Below are positions 41,169-52,512 of a stretch of 64,000 nt of DNA, in pieces. A model generated the notes under the pieces. That model made no database searches. It was not told where the DNA came from and saw nothing but the letters and a program-made list of their open reading frames with translations. Position 1 is the first letter of the stretch; each line of letters opens with the position of its first letter. Source of the DNA: Agapetus fuscipes (lineage: Eukaryota; Arthropoda; Insecta; Trichoptera; Glossosomatidae); NCBI GenBank assembly GCA_951799405.1, contig OX637359.1:7746201-7810200 (forward strand), in the 5' to 3' direction. A program made the position numbers and the translations under genes.

Positions 41169-41504
41169 GAGATAAACTTGCCTTGGTATCCATCCCCCAG
41201 AAAGTATGAGTATGAGTCTATTGTTTTGCTTAATAAGTCTCTGTACATACATAGTATATTTGATTTAGTATGGCTATCAGATGCCAGTAGTTAAATGAGT
41301 GCACCTATTTTGCACTAAGTTACTTGCTCGTGTCTTTGTGTCAGCTGACATTGACTTTGTTTACCACCCAGCAGGCACTGAGCTTCTCAAATATTAACGA
41401 TTAATATTGAGCGTCCCAGGAGAGCGACTGACACAAATAAAACCATGTCTTTCTGTAAAAAATAAAGTGTTGTATGTATCATGAAATAAAGATCAATGAA
41501 GTGA

Positions 41505-42058
41505 TCTATAATTTAAGTTGCGGAGATATATTGATATTGACATTTAAGGCTAATATTTCGATACCTTAAACTTTTAAGGTTATATTTTTTATGGTTTGTG
41601 TATTAAGGTTAAATTGAATACGTGACATAATAAGTTAATAGGGGATTCTCAGATAAATGCACTTTCTGACTATTTTCTACAAGAGAAAACAGTAAAAAGC
41701 GTGACAATCCTATAGTTTAGAGCTTTTACATGAGCACTTCCTTATAATTAGTTCACTTACTATGGGAAGTTACATCCAATAAATAGTTTAATCGACGGTT
41801 TTTTCAAATCATTGAATCGGCACTTATTCAGTTTTACCTTTAAGGTGGCGATTTAATACACGCCCATAAGTAGACACGCGGAAGTTCGCTTTTACACACC
41901 TACACGTGTACTTACATAATAAACCAAACTTCACATCATCATAAATCTTGCAGCTCCTACCGCTTTTCCCTGAAACGGGGTGGCGTTGGCAAAAGTGAGC
42001 CAACTTTGTACAGCATGGGGGTCAGCGTCGTAGCAACCTATTACTTATTAGTCAAGAA
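41505..42058 (-). mobile_element. LINE L copy split by repeat X
   Basis: Reverse L begins at ATCTATAATTTAAGTTGCGG (41505) and resumes at 41853 with ACACGCCCATAAGTAGACAC to TTAGTCAAGAAATG. Reverse X (CTACAAGAGAAAACAG, TTTTACCTTTAAGGTGGCGA) lies between, at 41640-41852. Confidence 0.65.
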
Positions 42059-42365
42059 ATGATAATAAAAATGGATACCCAATATATTTTTATATATAAG
42101 TTAGTCGACTAACCTATGATCTGCGGTAAGTACCGTACTAACATTCGTCAATCTTTTTCTATTCATCACTCATTTCCTTTTTTCACATCCGCAATGTATG
42201 TCCCATTGTTTTTTTATTTTTTTTATTTTGACGATTGTAAAAACTGTCAAATTGCATTTAGATTGTTTGCTTGTCTTGTTGAATATCATTTTCCTAACAG
42301 ATAATGTGCAGTCAGCTTTATCCGAGATCTATGACTCATTCTTGTATGATTGGGTTACCTGGGGT

Positions 42366-42556
42366 GGAAGTCTCGATGACCGTCAATAGATCTTACCGTA
42401 TCTACCTATTGAAGATAGGAAGGAATAAAACATGAGGCTACGTATCAGCAGCTGATCCATTTTATATGGAACATCGATCAGCTGTTCAGGCACCGCCATG
42501 TTTTTATCCGTCATGTCTTCCAATAGGTACGGTAAGATCTACCGTCGAGACTTCAA
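42366..42556. mobile_element. MITE-like element with ~40 bp inverted ends
   Basis: GAAGTCTCGATGACCGTCAA, then ATAGATCTTACCGTA, is mirrored by TACGGTAAGATCTACCGTCG and AGACTTC. The centre has two nearby inverted words, CAGCAGCTGATC and GATCAGCTG. Confidence 0.78.
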
Positions 42557-42913
42557 CTCTGGGACTCTAGTATAAAACTTAACGATAGCGTTCACCAACA
42601 AATGTATGCAAAGTAAAGTGTAGACTGCAATGAGTGTCTTAGTTTGCCTATATTTTTGGTATTACGTTACGTTGGAGTTTAGACGTTTAATTCTTGGGTT
42701 ACCTGATCTTTCTCACGTACCGAGTACTTAGTAGGTTACTTAGGTAGAGCCAAGTCATTATGTAACAAAGACCACGCGTGGCATACAAATTTGTTTGTGA
42801 ATAATGTCACGTAAAGTTTTCAAGAAACTATAATTATTTTCTGAAGTTTCGATCAAATGTAGGTACCATGATCATCTTCAGCGGCGATTATTAATACTTT
42901 GAAATTATTTTAA

Positions 42914-43146
42914 TTATGGTTTGGTATAAGGTTGACCACCGATACTGTAAAAAAGGTTCACTTTGCCAAAGTCACCCCCTTTCAGGGGCTGATGCTCATT
43001 TGAGTTTCGGTTGTTATGTTGTAAGTTCACATGTGGAATGTGTAAGCGCTAACTTACAATGGTCTACTTGTGAAGTTGTGAACATGTATTTAATATTATT
43101 AATCTTAAATGTTAATATATCTTTGCAACATAGACTATAGATTATA
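42914..43146 (+). mobile_element. LINE 3' end repeat (family L)
   Basis: TTGGTATAAGGTTGACCACC through TCTTTGCAACATAGACTATA, with internal loss. Confidence 0.75.
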
Positions 43147-43278
43147 TAGATATTAAGAACGGTTTTCTATGCCTGAGAATTGTGGTATAAATGAGCAACT
43201 GTTTGTAGTCTTTTGATTAATTAGAATATTATTACCGCTTGCATCGCCAGGAACCAAAATCTCTCAAAAAATGTTAGA

Positions 43279-43758
43279 TTGGCGGTGCACGGTGGTATAC
43301 TAGTGCCAACCTTGATGTATGGAAGTGAAGCCTGGACGGTGAGTGAAAGGGAAATTAGTAAAGTCCATACAGTAGAAATGGACTATCTAAGAAGTATGAT
43401 TGGGAAAAAACGAAGTGACAGGGTGAGGAATGATTTTGTAAGAGAAGAATGTGGTGTAAGGGAAAGTGTGAAAGTGAAGATTAAAAGAAGTATGTTAAGA
43501 TGGTTCGGGCACTTGGAGAGAATGAGTGATGAAAGATTGACGAAGAAAGTATATGTTGCTAGAATAGATGGATGTCGTGGTAGAGGAAGACCGAGAAAAG
43601 TATGGAAGGATCAAATCTCTGAAATAGCGAATGAATGGGATATCCAGAGTCATAATAAAAGGAGGACTTGTATGAAAAAGGTTATGACTCTGGATGAAAT
43701 GAAAGAAGTATGCAAGGACAGGAAGAAGTGGCGGCTAATCTGCAATGTTGATTTCTAA
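43279..43758 (+). pseudogene. RTE-like LINE reverse transcriptase C-terminal region, open frame
   Basis: About 155 residues are open. MYGSEAWTVSE and MDYLRSMIGKKRSDRVRN come first, then MLRWFGHLERMSDERLTKKV, GCRGRGRPRKVWKDQISEIA and KVMTLDEMKEVCKDRKKWR. The YGSE.W........ ....E...LR...G...RDR.RN block and the WFGH/GRPRK..W block are the C-terminal tail after the catalytic domain in RTE-like elements. The catalytic YADD part is missing (5' truncation). The undamaged frame suggests a fairly recent insertion. The 3' end (family L unit) follows at 43868. Confidence 0.82.
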
Positions 43759-43867
43759 TGTTGGTGTATTCATTTGCTACATTTTTTGCATAGGAAATTT
43801 TTGACTTTTTTTGTATAGATTTCTTTGTAAGGTTTTGTTCTTTTTTATATTTAAATGTAATTTATTA

Positions 43868-44126
43868 TTCATATTCCTTGACTTATAGGTTGGTATGAGG
43901 CTGACCACCCATACTGTAAAAAATGGTTCACTTTGCCAATGTCACCCCTGTTTCAGGGAAGGTCGGCAAAAGTTGTGAGGCTTATGTTCATTTGAGGTTT
44001 GGATTTTATTTGTAAGTACACATTCAGCATTTGTAAGCGCGAACTACACTTGTTGGTTTGTGGGCATACATCTGAGAGCTTTAAATGAATATATCTTTGC
44101 AACTTAGATTATAGATTATATAGATT
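43868..44126 (+). mobile_element. LINE 3' end repeat (family L), attached to its LINE
   Basis: TTCCTTGACTTATAGGTTGG, GGGAAGGTCGGCAAAAGTTG, TTGTAAGCGCGAACTACACT and the tail TTAGATTATAGATTATA. It lies 110 bp after the reverse transcriptase stop codon, the strongest evidence that L is a LINE 3' untranslated region. Confidence 0.88.
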
Positions 44127-46583
44127 AACTTTAGGTCTCTCCACTTTAGAGTTTAAACTTATTCAAAATATTCATCGGAAATAAAGATCGTAGGGCCGCT
44201 GTTAAAATATCTACTCAATCCTAGTATTTTAATTTATTTATTAGGTACTTATATTATAATGAATGACACTACTGGCCGCATATGTCCAGTGAAGTGTAGC
44301 CATTTATTGTTTGGTGTTCATCAGAGCTTGTCCGATATGGCGTATCGATATCACAACGATTGTCAATGCGGAGCAAATCGGAAATGCACGATACAGCACT
44401 CTGCTTCTTCTCAGTGCGCTTATTTGTAACAAAATACCGGGCCAATTATATTTACATTGATACTCCAATGTCTGGTAGTAAAAGCCCTGTCTTTACCGAC
44501 CCCGTCTTTTCGTTGACAAACTGCAAAATAGTAAGAAACACTGGCTAAATGCAAGAGAAAGGATTAGCTGTAAAAATGGACTCAAAAGATTTGTAATGTG
44601 GGTAAGAGCTGTAACTAAACGTGATGCCACCTGTACGCGTAGTACGAGTTTTAGGGAAATTTCACAAAAAAAAATTCTTACGGATTTAAATTCCTTTATA
44701 TTTGCTTATCATAAAACATCTTGAATTTTATTTTTACTTGCTTTTTTTACAAAGTTATTCATGTTCAAAAAATGAAGTTTGAATTTACGCGCCAAAACGC
44801 TCCTTGGATTGAATTTTCGGCTGTGACGTAATTTTCTTTGACTTTTTATAGCCATCGCAATACCAGCAGCGTTGTCGATACAAGAAAATGACGTCACGGG
44901 GGCTACAAACTTCGTTGACGGATCGCACATCCGTTTCAAAACCGGTCAAAATTTTCAAAAGATCTTTTTCAAATTTAAAATTAGGTATATAAATTTATTT
45001 TGGACTTGAAATTAGGCCATTGTTTATATGCTTATCGTAATCTAACAAAATTATACACTTTTTACCAAATTCCTCACTATTGCAAATACCCTCGAAGTAT
45101 TGAGTATTCAAAAAAAATGTATATGTGCAGAAAAATGTATGTGCTTTTTTCTCGAATACTCAATACTTCGAGTATTGTGAAAAAACTCGTAGGTACTACG
45201 GGTGCTGGTCAGGCTAAAGACAGTTCAGAGCGTCATAATTTCAATGTAATATTACAGAGGTAGTTTGAAAAGACACTTGACTGCACAGTATTGCAATTCC
45301 GCCAAATGTATGCGCTCACAGTGCTCTAAGCTAGAAAAAATCGCTGATTGTCGGGAATACATTATATTACTTAGTAAGTTAGTATGGGTGACGTCACATG
45401 GCTGAGGGATATTTTTATAGGTACCTATCCAAAAAATAAACCTACGTGTAGGTATAACAAATATTCGCGACTTAGCTCTATTATGAAAATAGCTGCTAAA
45501 CAACCTTATCTTATTTTACATGGAGGAAGTATTAAATGGAGGGGTCGTACATGTCATTTAGTACATGGAGTTATAATATAGGGGAGCGGTAACTAAAGTA
45601 CTGAATTGGTTCACACTTTTTCCCTGTTGCGCTCCTCATGTGTCAAACGTTGCAGTGGTACCCCGAATGTACGGCGGCAACAATTACAAATATAACGCAT
45701 TAAATATCACAATGTTTATAATGAAATGAGTGATAAAATTAAAATAAGATTATACACTTTGAAAATATAAAATACTGGCATCATTTTTGGCGATTACAAT
45801 ATTTATAACGCGTGTTATCTGTCAACTTTAGCTATTTCCGGTCAAATCGGCAGCCATTTTTTGCAATGGTACCAACATTCAAGATTTTTTTTTTGGGGCT
45901 GTGTTGAGTTTTGTGTACAAACAAAAATGCAACTGTGAAGTTCTTTGTTCTCTTTCTAACTAATGGCCATTTTCGTAAGTAAGTTGAGACAAATATATAT
46001 GTCTATTTTCGTTAAAATAACTACTTGTCCACAGATGTTATTAGTCAATGTTTAGTACCAATCAACATGATGCACCGTCTTTGACTCCATACATTGTTTA
46101 TAATGCTGTCTCGCTCACGACATATGAAATGCTTTTCTCATTTTCTATGTAAGCAACGTGTCTCTACTCCGTCTTCAATCTATTTACAAATCACCAAGGA
46201 AACACATGAAATCACTATGGTAACGGATTTGTTAGTAGTGTTGTTGCAAGTATGAAGATATCTGATAAATTCCGAATTCAAAAATGTTCCCACCTCATTG
46301 TGTACGGGATGATTTCCACAAGTATCTATTACCGCGAGCATATAAGTTACATACTTGAAGCAGCAAGTAACTATATATTTGAACATCACTAGTTCTAGAA
46401 ATGGCTGTCACTTTCGCGAACAAAACATTTTGACAAACGAAAAATAAATTTTATCAACGTAATCATATGGAAGAGTGATTAAAATGAAATATTATTCCAT
46501 GTTCTACAACACATTTACTCTATTTTGTTGGCACGTTTAGAAAATACCCAGTTTGACATTTATATGGATTTTTTCCCAATTAG
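44127..46583. other. unassigned DNA with one short hairpin
   Basis: At 45092-45174, CGAAGTATTGAGTATTC is mirrored by GAATACTCAATACTTCG. No exon, SINE or LINE end was recognised in the remaining 2.4 kb. Confidence 0.4.
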
Positions 46584-46926
46584 TCCGGTCGATAGCTCAG
46601 TTGGTAGAGTGCTTGCATTTACCCCATGAGCTCGGGTTCGAATCCCACCGAGGAGGGTGTCAGAAATGATTTCCTATTTCGGTGTTTATTACAAACCCCA
46701 TAATAAAATACCGGCAAGGTTTACTCAGCCTTCTCAAGAAATGAGTACCAGCCCCCTCGGGAGCTGGGAAACCCCCACTTCAACTGAAGTGGTTGGCGTA
46801 AGGCCGGCCCCCTTACCTGTAAAAATAAATAGGTTCAACTCGCCACATGCGACCCCTTCGGGGATAACGCGGCAAGAAGTTACACTATATGTGTAGCTTA
46901 GTTGCGTTTTTAGTTGCGTTTTTTTT
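46584..46926 (+). mobile_element. SINE B, full length
   Basis: The head CCGGTCGATAGCTCAGTTGG with GGGTTCGAATCCCACCGAGG is followed by the whole B body and TGTAGCTTAGTTGCG, with a short T-rich end. Confidence 0.9.
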
Positions 46927-47277
46927 AGGTAACACACCTGTTGACAGTTGGAAGGTTACCGATAGACTGAATTTGGATTTATGTGTGATGGGTGGGGTAG
47001 CGTATTTCTAATTCTCAAAGGATTGATTTCTTAGCCCATCCAGTTCTAGATATATCCATGATTTAAAAAAAAAAAATCGAAATTAAAAAAATAGGTTGGC
47101 AGCTTGGCAGCGCTTTCATCCTCCCCAGTGCTACCAACTGCCCTTTCGCATTTGGAACTAAATAAGTTGGCATTTAAAGTTTATACCTACCTATTTACAC
47201 AGCATATAAATCTATACCTACTTACTTATTTTTCCATTAGATAATTTTACATTTTTAAAGGTTTTTGAAAGACTTGA

Positions 47278-47404
47278 TGATGCCGTCGGTCTCGCGGAAG
47301 TAAGGAATGACTCGGGAAGCGTGCCGATGAATATTGATGAAGCAAAATCGTCATCAAAGAGCAGTGGACTCTTAAAATTCGTGATTTCGACACACCTCCC
47401 ATGT
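47278..47404 (+). CDS. orphan exon-like frame (low confidence)
   Basis: After ACATTTTTAAAG a plus frame starting near 47260 reads VFERLDDAVGLAEVRNDSGS then VPMNIDEAKSSSKSSGLLKF and ends at TGA. Codon content looks protein-like compared with the AT-rich surroundings. No partner exon or family was recognised, and it could be a transposon remnant. Confidence 0.25.
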
Positions 47405-47594
47405 TGATAAGCTGATTTTTGTCATTCAAATTTCAATTCAGATACACGATATATTTTGCTATCTGTTCTTTCGAAAACAGGGAACTAAAATAATACCTTA
47501 ATGTATTTTCCTTATTATCTTGTTATTTACATTAATGTAGTTATGAGACTTCCATTCCAGGATATATGAAGATAAAGAAGATGGATAGAAAGAA

Positions 47595-47711
47595 ATCAAC
47601 GGCGATACCATGTTGAAAGCACCGGTTCTCATCAGATCACCGAAGTTAAGCAACATTGGGCGTGGATGCTACTTGGATGGGTGACCGCTAGGTACACCGC
47701 GTGTTGTTGGC
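47595..47711 (+). pseudogene. 5S rRNA-derived SINE head, copy 2
   Basis: CACCGGTTCTCATCAGATCA, CGAAGTTAAGCAACATTGGG, CTTGGATGGGTGACCGC and ACCGCGTGTTGTTGGC are present. It shares with copy 1 several differences from ordinary 5S (CATCAGATCA, CAACATTGGGC), so both come from one SINE source rather than from two 5S genes. SINE A follows after about 9 bp. Confidence 0.88.
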
Positions 47712-47719
47712 ATTTCTTG

Positions 47720-48022
47720 GGCTGGTCCGTAGTCCAGTGGCAACACTTCGGACTCGTAAATGGAAGGTTGTGGATTCGAATCCCGGCGGAGCACAAAATA
47801 TAGTCCCATTTATATTTCCAAATGTGCTCGTCGCTGGGTTAAAAAAATCATAAACCTTTACCAAAGACCGGTCACTGAAAGGTCCATCCAACCTTGCAAC
47901 AACTGGGTCTTGCTTGAGAATTGGCGCTTTCTACAGCGACGACCAAGCTCGCAGAGGGCCCTTGAGGTGTGATACACACAAAAACAGCGCTCACCAAATA
48001 AATCATCCTAATATTATATTAT
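47720..48022 (+). mobile_element. SINE A, ATT-tailed (A1), behind a 5S head
   Basis: GGCTGGTCCGTAGTCCAGTG, body A, GACCAAGCTCGCAGAGGGCC, ACAAAAACAGCGCTCACC and an ATT tail. Confidence 0.88.
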
Positions 48023-48576
48023 TATTATTAAGTGGAGCCGAATCTTTACGGGCTCTGGCCACCCGCAGCGGAATAACGACAGAGTTACAATACAGTAATA
48101 TTTTTAGGGTAGGGAGAGGACGGAGGGTGTCGGGGAGGGGTCATTGCTCTCATCCCCTCCACACAAGGGAAGTCAGGGCTAGGAGTTAGACTCCCCTAAC
48201 AAGTACACACATAGATTACTATACAACTTGCAGAATACTGGGGCAGTGCATTGACCTATCCACTGTGGAACAAATCCGCTTGTCTTGTCACAGTTTGGAA
48301 TTGAAATGGATAACTTTTATTGTAAAACTTTGTTTAATTAGAATTGTTTTGGTTCTGTAAAATTTAGTCGAAAACTTTATGATATTTGTTAGGGTTTGGT
48401 GGTTCACACAGTTGAAGTCCATTGTATTTATTAAAAAAAAAATACACAGTTGTAATTCACTTTTGCGTTTTAAGTTTTCATTTATTGCAATATTTATATA
48501 CCTATCGTCTCCCCAGTGCTTGTTGGGCTTATCTACCATTTTATTGAAAAATGACCTTTAAATGCAATCACAATTA
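48023..48576. other. unassigned DNA
   Basis: 48056-48075 carries the small GGCCACCCGCAGCGGAAT fragment shared with 4398 and 19990. Nothing else was recognised. Confidence 0.4.
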
Positions 48577-48760
48577 AGAATCACATTCTAAACAATCTGA
48601 GCTAAGAACAAAACGTAAAACACGATAATGTGAGAGCTGGTTTCCATATTTTCAAAATTAATTTTCCAGCATTCATAATACACATTGGTCCAGTACACAT
48701 ACAAACATTGCGTATGTGAGATTACCTCTGTTGGAGATAAAACAAACAAGTACTAAAGGG
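48577..48760 (+). repeat. dispersed repeat Z, copy 2
   Basis: CACATTCTAAACAATCTGAG, GATAATGTGAGAGCTGG, ATAATACACATTGGTCCAGT and GATAAAACAAACAAGTAC are present, the most complete copy. Confidence 0.7.
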
Positions 48761-49339
48761 ACGATCAGCATGAGTTAGCACGAACATACACGTCTTTGCT
48801 TGCGAGCATGCATTTAATATGAATCCTAAATATTAATCTGTGACGAAGTCGATTGTTGAATATTTGAACGGAATGGGGTATTTTCATTTTAAATTATATA
48901 GTCTAGTCTAAGCCGATAACCATTCTCAGTCTCTGATTATATATAATATTTTTTCCATAGATAACAGCAGAAAAAAAACTCAAATACAGGATCCTTTATC
49001 AGTCAAGTTCATGCTTTACATTCGTGTGACAAGAATTGAGCCTAGAATTTCTTAAGAATATTTGACCTTCTGATCTATGAACTTTTAGACATTATAAGTC
49101 CCCCTATAACAACGGTTTATTTAAGTAACTTACATAATAATGAATGAAATAATAAGTTAATCCATGTATTTTTAACAATAGGAATAATTGTAGAAAAGTT
49201 CGATCGATGGCTTAGTTGGTAAAGTTCTAAAGAGCTAGGGTTCCATGTCAGTAATAATTTCCCATTTTGGTGTTTCTTTCAAACGCAAAATAAAATAACG
49301 ACAAGGTTTACTCAGTCTTAACAAGAAAGGAGAACCATC

Positions 49340-49528
49340 TGTATTGTACCTACATAGATTGTATTGGACTTAAATATAATATTGTAATGATGATTATATA
49401 GATACAGAGATGTATATGTATCACTTGTACGGCGGACGCCAAGTAAAGAGGACATTAATAAACCATTTAATTATTAAAACTATTTTATTAATTATTAACT
49501 AAATAAATACAAACATAAATATAATACA
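49340..49528 (+). mobile_element. 5' LTR of a short LTR retrotransposon
   Basis: It starts TGTATTGTACC and ends AATACA, 189 bp. It differs from the 3' LTR at two positions only (GATGTATATG against GATATATAAG). ACCTACATAGATTGTATTGG and CGGACGCCAAGTAAAGAGGA are shared. Confidence 0.92.
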
Positions 49529-49544
49529 TGGCGCAGTCGGGATG
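49529..49544 (+). promoter_or_regulatory. primer binding site
   Basis: TGGCGCAGTCGGGA directly follows the 5' LTR. The word TGGCGCAGTCGG is the primer site of insect Ty3/gypsy-group elements that are primed by tRNA-Ser, so a gypsy-group origin is likely. Confidence 0.8.
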
Positions 49545-49626
49545 TAAGGGATACAGATCATATGTTGTTTTAGATAACAACGATGTCAGCTATACCAGAA
49601 CCTCTTTCCACATACGACCAGCTTAA

Positions 49627-50334
49627 GACTCCGGTCAAAAAAAAAATCCCGTTGTTTGTAAAAATATGTTTCTTGTACTTTATGGTCTTAGTAAAAGAGT
49701 AACATAAATGAAAAAAATCACGCGTGTTTAATAATTTTTTGTCTTAATTTTTAAGTTAGTTTTTTTTATATAACTTAAAAAATGACGCCACAAAAAAATA
49801 TTTAAAAAAACTCGTTTTTTTTACTTTTTTTTGCTCGGATTTTGTTGTTTTATATTTTGGAAATATTTTTTTTCTTTATATTTATAGCATGATACAAATT
49901 CTAGTTTGCAGTGTGATTTATAATAAAATTATGTGAATAGTTTTTGCGCTAATATGAAAAAACTGAAACTAATTAACTTATTTAATTCCTGAAAAAAGTT
50001 TTTTCATATTATCTCAAAATCTATTTACATTATTCTATTAAAAATCACACTACAAACTAGAATTTGTATCATTCTTTAAATATAAAGAAAAAAAATATTT
50101 CCAAAATATAAAACAACAAAATCCGAGCAAAAAAAAGTAAAAAAAACGAGTTTTTTTTAATATTTTTTTGTGGCGTCATTTTTTAAGTTATATAAAAAAA
50201 ACTAACTTTAAAATTAAGACAAAAAATTATTAAACATGCGTGATTTTTTTCATTAATGTCACTCTTTTACTAAGGCCATAAAGTATGAGAAACATATTTT
50301 TAAAAACAACGGGATTTTTTTTTTGAACACGGCC
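49627..50334. mobile_element. 708 bp hairpin element flanked by TTAA
   Basis: Both arms, each about 350 bp, match closely (AAAAAATCCCGTTGTTT with AAACAACGGGATTTTTT; AAAAAATATTTCCAAAATAT appears reversed as ATATTTTGGAAATATTTTTT). CTTAAG stands on both sides, so the target site may be TTAA, as for piggyBac-group elements. It holds the core CTTTATGGTCTTAGTAAAAG. No coding content. Confidence 0.85.
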
Positions 50335-50476
50335 TTAAGTTGTGACCCTGTGATTCATCCGGGAAACCGAGGGCCGAATGCGTAACGGCCATGGAGTAGG
50401 TGTAAGATATCAAAATGTTAACTAGTATTTAGATTTATTGCAAGTTTGTCGTAATTTTAAGTTATCATGTACACAT

Positions 50477-50512
<36 letters not shown>

Positions 50513-50523
50513 AGAAGGGATGA

Positions 50524-50712
50524 TGTATTGTACCTACATAGATTGTATTGGACTTAAATATAATATTGTAATGATGATTATATAGATACAGAGATATATA
50601 AGTATCACTTGTACGGCGGACGCCAAGTAAAGAGGACATTAATAAACCATTTAATTATTAAAACTATTTTATTAATTATTAACTAAATAAATACAAACAT
50701 AAATATAATACA
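50524..50712 (+). mobile_element. 3' LTR
   Basis: 189 bp, TGTATTGTACC to AATACA, followed by the target duplication CCATC. Confidence 0.92.
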
Positions 50713-51030
50713 CCATCCCCCTGGAGAGCTGAGAAACCTCCACTTCGACAAAAGTGGTTAACGTAAGGCCAACTTACCTGTATAAATTAATAGGTTCCGC
50801 ACGCCACATGCAGCCCATTTTGGTACAACGCAGTTAGATATTACACTATATGTGCATCTTAATTGCGTTTGCCTGAAGACAAGCAAATTTCTGGCATCAC
50901 ATGCATAACGGTTCATTTAAGGTCCAGTGTTTGTGATGGAATAATAAAAGACAAGTTTTTTTTAAATTAATATTTAAGAAGTAGGTTCGTATCGCTTTAT
51001 TTTAAATTTAAAGTTTTTAATTTATTAATT

Positions 51031-51291
51031 TTTTCCTTGACTTATAGGTTGGTATGAGGTTGACCACCCATACTGTAAAAAAATGGTTCACTTTGCCAAT
51101 GTCACCCCTGTTTCAGGGAATGTCGGCAAGAGTTGCAGGGCTTATGTTCATTTGAGGTTTGGATTTTATTTGTAAGTACACAATCAGCATATTTTGTAAG
51201 CGCGAACTACACGTGTTTGTTTGTGGGCATACATCTGAGAGCTTTGAATGAATATATCCTTGCAACTTAGATTATAGATTATAGATTATAG
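51031..51291 (+). mobile_element. LINE 3' end repeat (family L)
   Basis: CCTTGACTTATAGGTTGGTA, CACCCCTGTTTCAGGGAATG and the tail TTAGATTATAGATTATAGA. Confidence 0.88.
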
Positions 51292-51376
51292 ACATGCACA
51301 AGCGCCCTTGGAGTGACTACATCACGAAACGGCGCTATAAAGATATCATCAACTCATCATCATCGTCCCCGGCCGC

Positions 51377-51833
51377 GTGTTCCCATTCCACGACCTAAAA
51401 GGAATGTTTACTCAGACAAGCACACGGAAAAAATTTAATTCATCAAGTAGTTTCAGTTTTTCCATATTTACTCAAAAACTATTGACATTATAAAAAAAAC
51501 GGTTTCGATACTACACTAGACAATGTATAGTTCTATAAATAGAATGAAAAAAAATATTTCCAAAACATAGCACACACGAGAAAGTAGCTACAGAAGTGAA
51601 AAAAACGTATTTTTTTAAATATTTTTTTGTGGTCGCAATTTTTAAGTTATATATTTTGTTTAAACTTTATAATTAAGATAAAAAATTAATAAACATGCTT
51701 GATTTTTTTCATTACTGTCACTTTTTTGCTAAGACCATAAAGTGTAAGAAACAATAACGGCAGATTTAGGGTATGATACTTCCGTGTGCATTTCTGAGTG
51801 AACATTCCTTTTAGGTCGTGGAATGGGAACACG
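51377..51833. mobile_element. hairpin element with shared core motif
   Basis: GTGTTCCCATTCCACGACCT with AAAAGGAATGTT is mirrored by AACATTCCTTTTAGGTCGTG and GAATGGGAACAC. The inner right part has TTTTTTGCTAAGACCATAAA, the core seen in two other hairpins here. The inner arms match less well. Confidence 0.8.
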
Positions 51834-52064
51834 CTCCCCGGCCGGTGGAACTAATGTTATTAATGCATCAGCCCTGTAATCGAAAAGTAACGGGTTCGAT
51901 TTTTAGAAAGTCGAAAAGAGTTCACACCTATCTCTTCACAGATTTCTAAATTATAAATCTAATGACCGCAAGCATAAACTCGTACGTTAGCGAATTCACA
52001 TGCTGCATGTGTACTTACAAAATAGACTACTTGCTTGGACATAATATCAAAGTATGTAAAAAAT

Positions 52065-52225
52065 TAATAAGTACTGATTCGCTGATTTTTGAAATCGTTA
52101 ATAAAATATTTTATTGTGTGTAAAATGTTTTAGGAAGTGCTCATATTGAAGTTGTAAACTACAGGATTTTCAGACTTTTGTAGTGTTTTTGCTCGTAGAA
52201 AATAGAAAATAAAGATGCATACATA
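52065..52225 (+). repeat. dispersed repeat X, copy 5
   Basis: CTGATTCGCTGATTTTTGAA, ACAGGATTTTCAGACTTTTG and GCTCGTAGAAAATAG are in X order. Confidence 0.6.
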
Positions 52226-52512
52226 TCACCTTTAAGGAATATATGATATGCCGATCTTCGACGGAAGTGGTACCGAAAAAATAAGAATGCCAAAGGTTAG
52301 TTGGTGCGTGTGTCTGGGTGCCCTTTATTTGAATTCCCCTTTTAGTGAAGATAAGCATGCGTTTACTTCGATTTGACTTTCATAGGGAATTGTTAACTGG
52401 AATATAAATAAGCTATAAGTAGTCAGTAACTGTGATAATGTATCGGCTTTTACAGAAAGTGAATCACTGATTCAACTCTTGGCCCACCTACAGTCAACAA
52501 AACCCTTGAATA

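Larger units (their letters stand above)
49529..50523 (+). mobile_element. internal region of the non-autonomous LTR element
   Basis: Only about 1 kb lies between the LTRs, of which 708 bp is an inserted hairpin element. A possible Gag start (ATGTCAGCTATACCAGAACC at 49583) reaches only about 15 codons before the hairpin; beyond it the joined frame would stop at once. No protease, reverse transcriptase or integrase motif is present. A purine run ending GAAGAAGGGA just before the 3' LTR is the polypurine tract. The element must rely on proteins of a relative. Confidence 0.82.
49201..50870 (+). mobile_element. SINE B split by an LTR element
   Basis: B begins at CGATCGATGGCTTAGTTGG (49201) and breaks at AGGAGAACCATC (49339). 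It resumes at CCATCCCCCTGGAGAGCTG (50713) and ends GTGCATCTTAATTGCG. The five bases CCATC are present on both sides: the target site duplication. Confidence 0.85.

Noticed and set aside
46584..46655. Functional tRNA gene (good A and B boxes; also at 8294, 31206, 58884)
   Set aside because: Every such head continues into a SINE body instead of a tRNA terminator, and the cloverleaf positions are mutated.
47595..47711. Working 5S rRNA gene
   Set aside because: It shares mutations with the copy at 31081 and is fused to a SINE; no T-run terminator follows directly.
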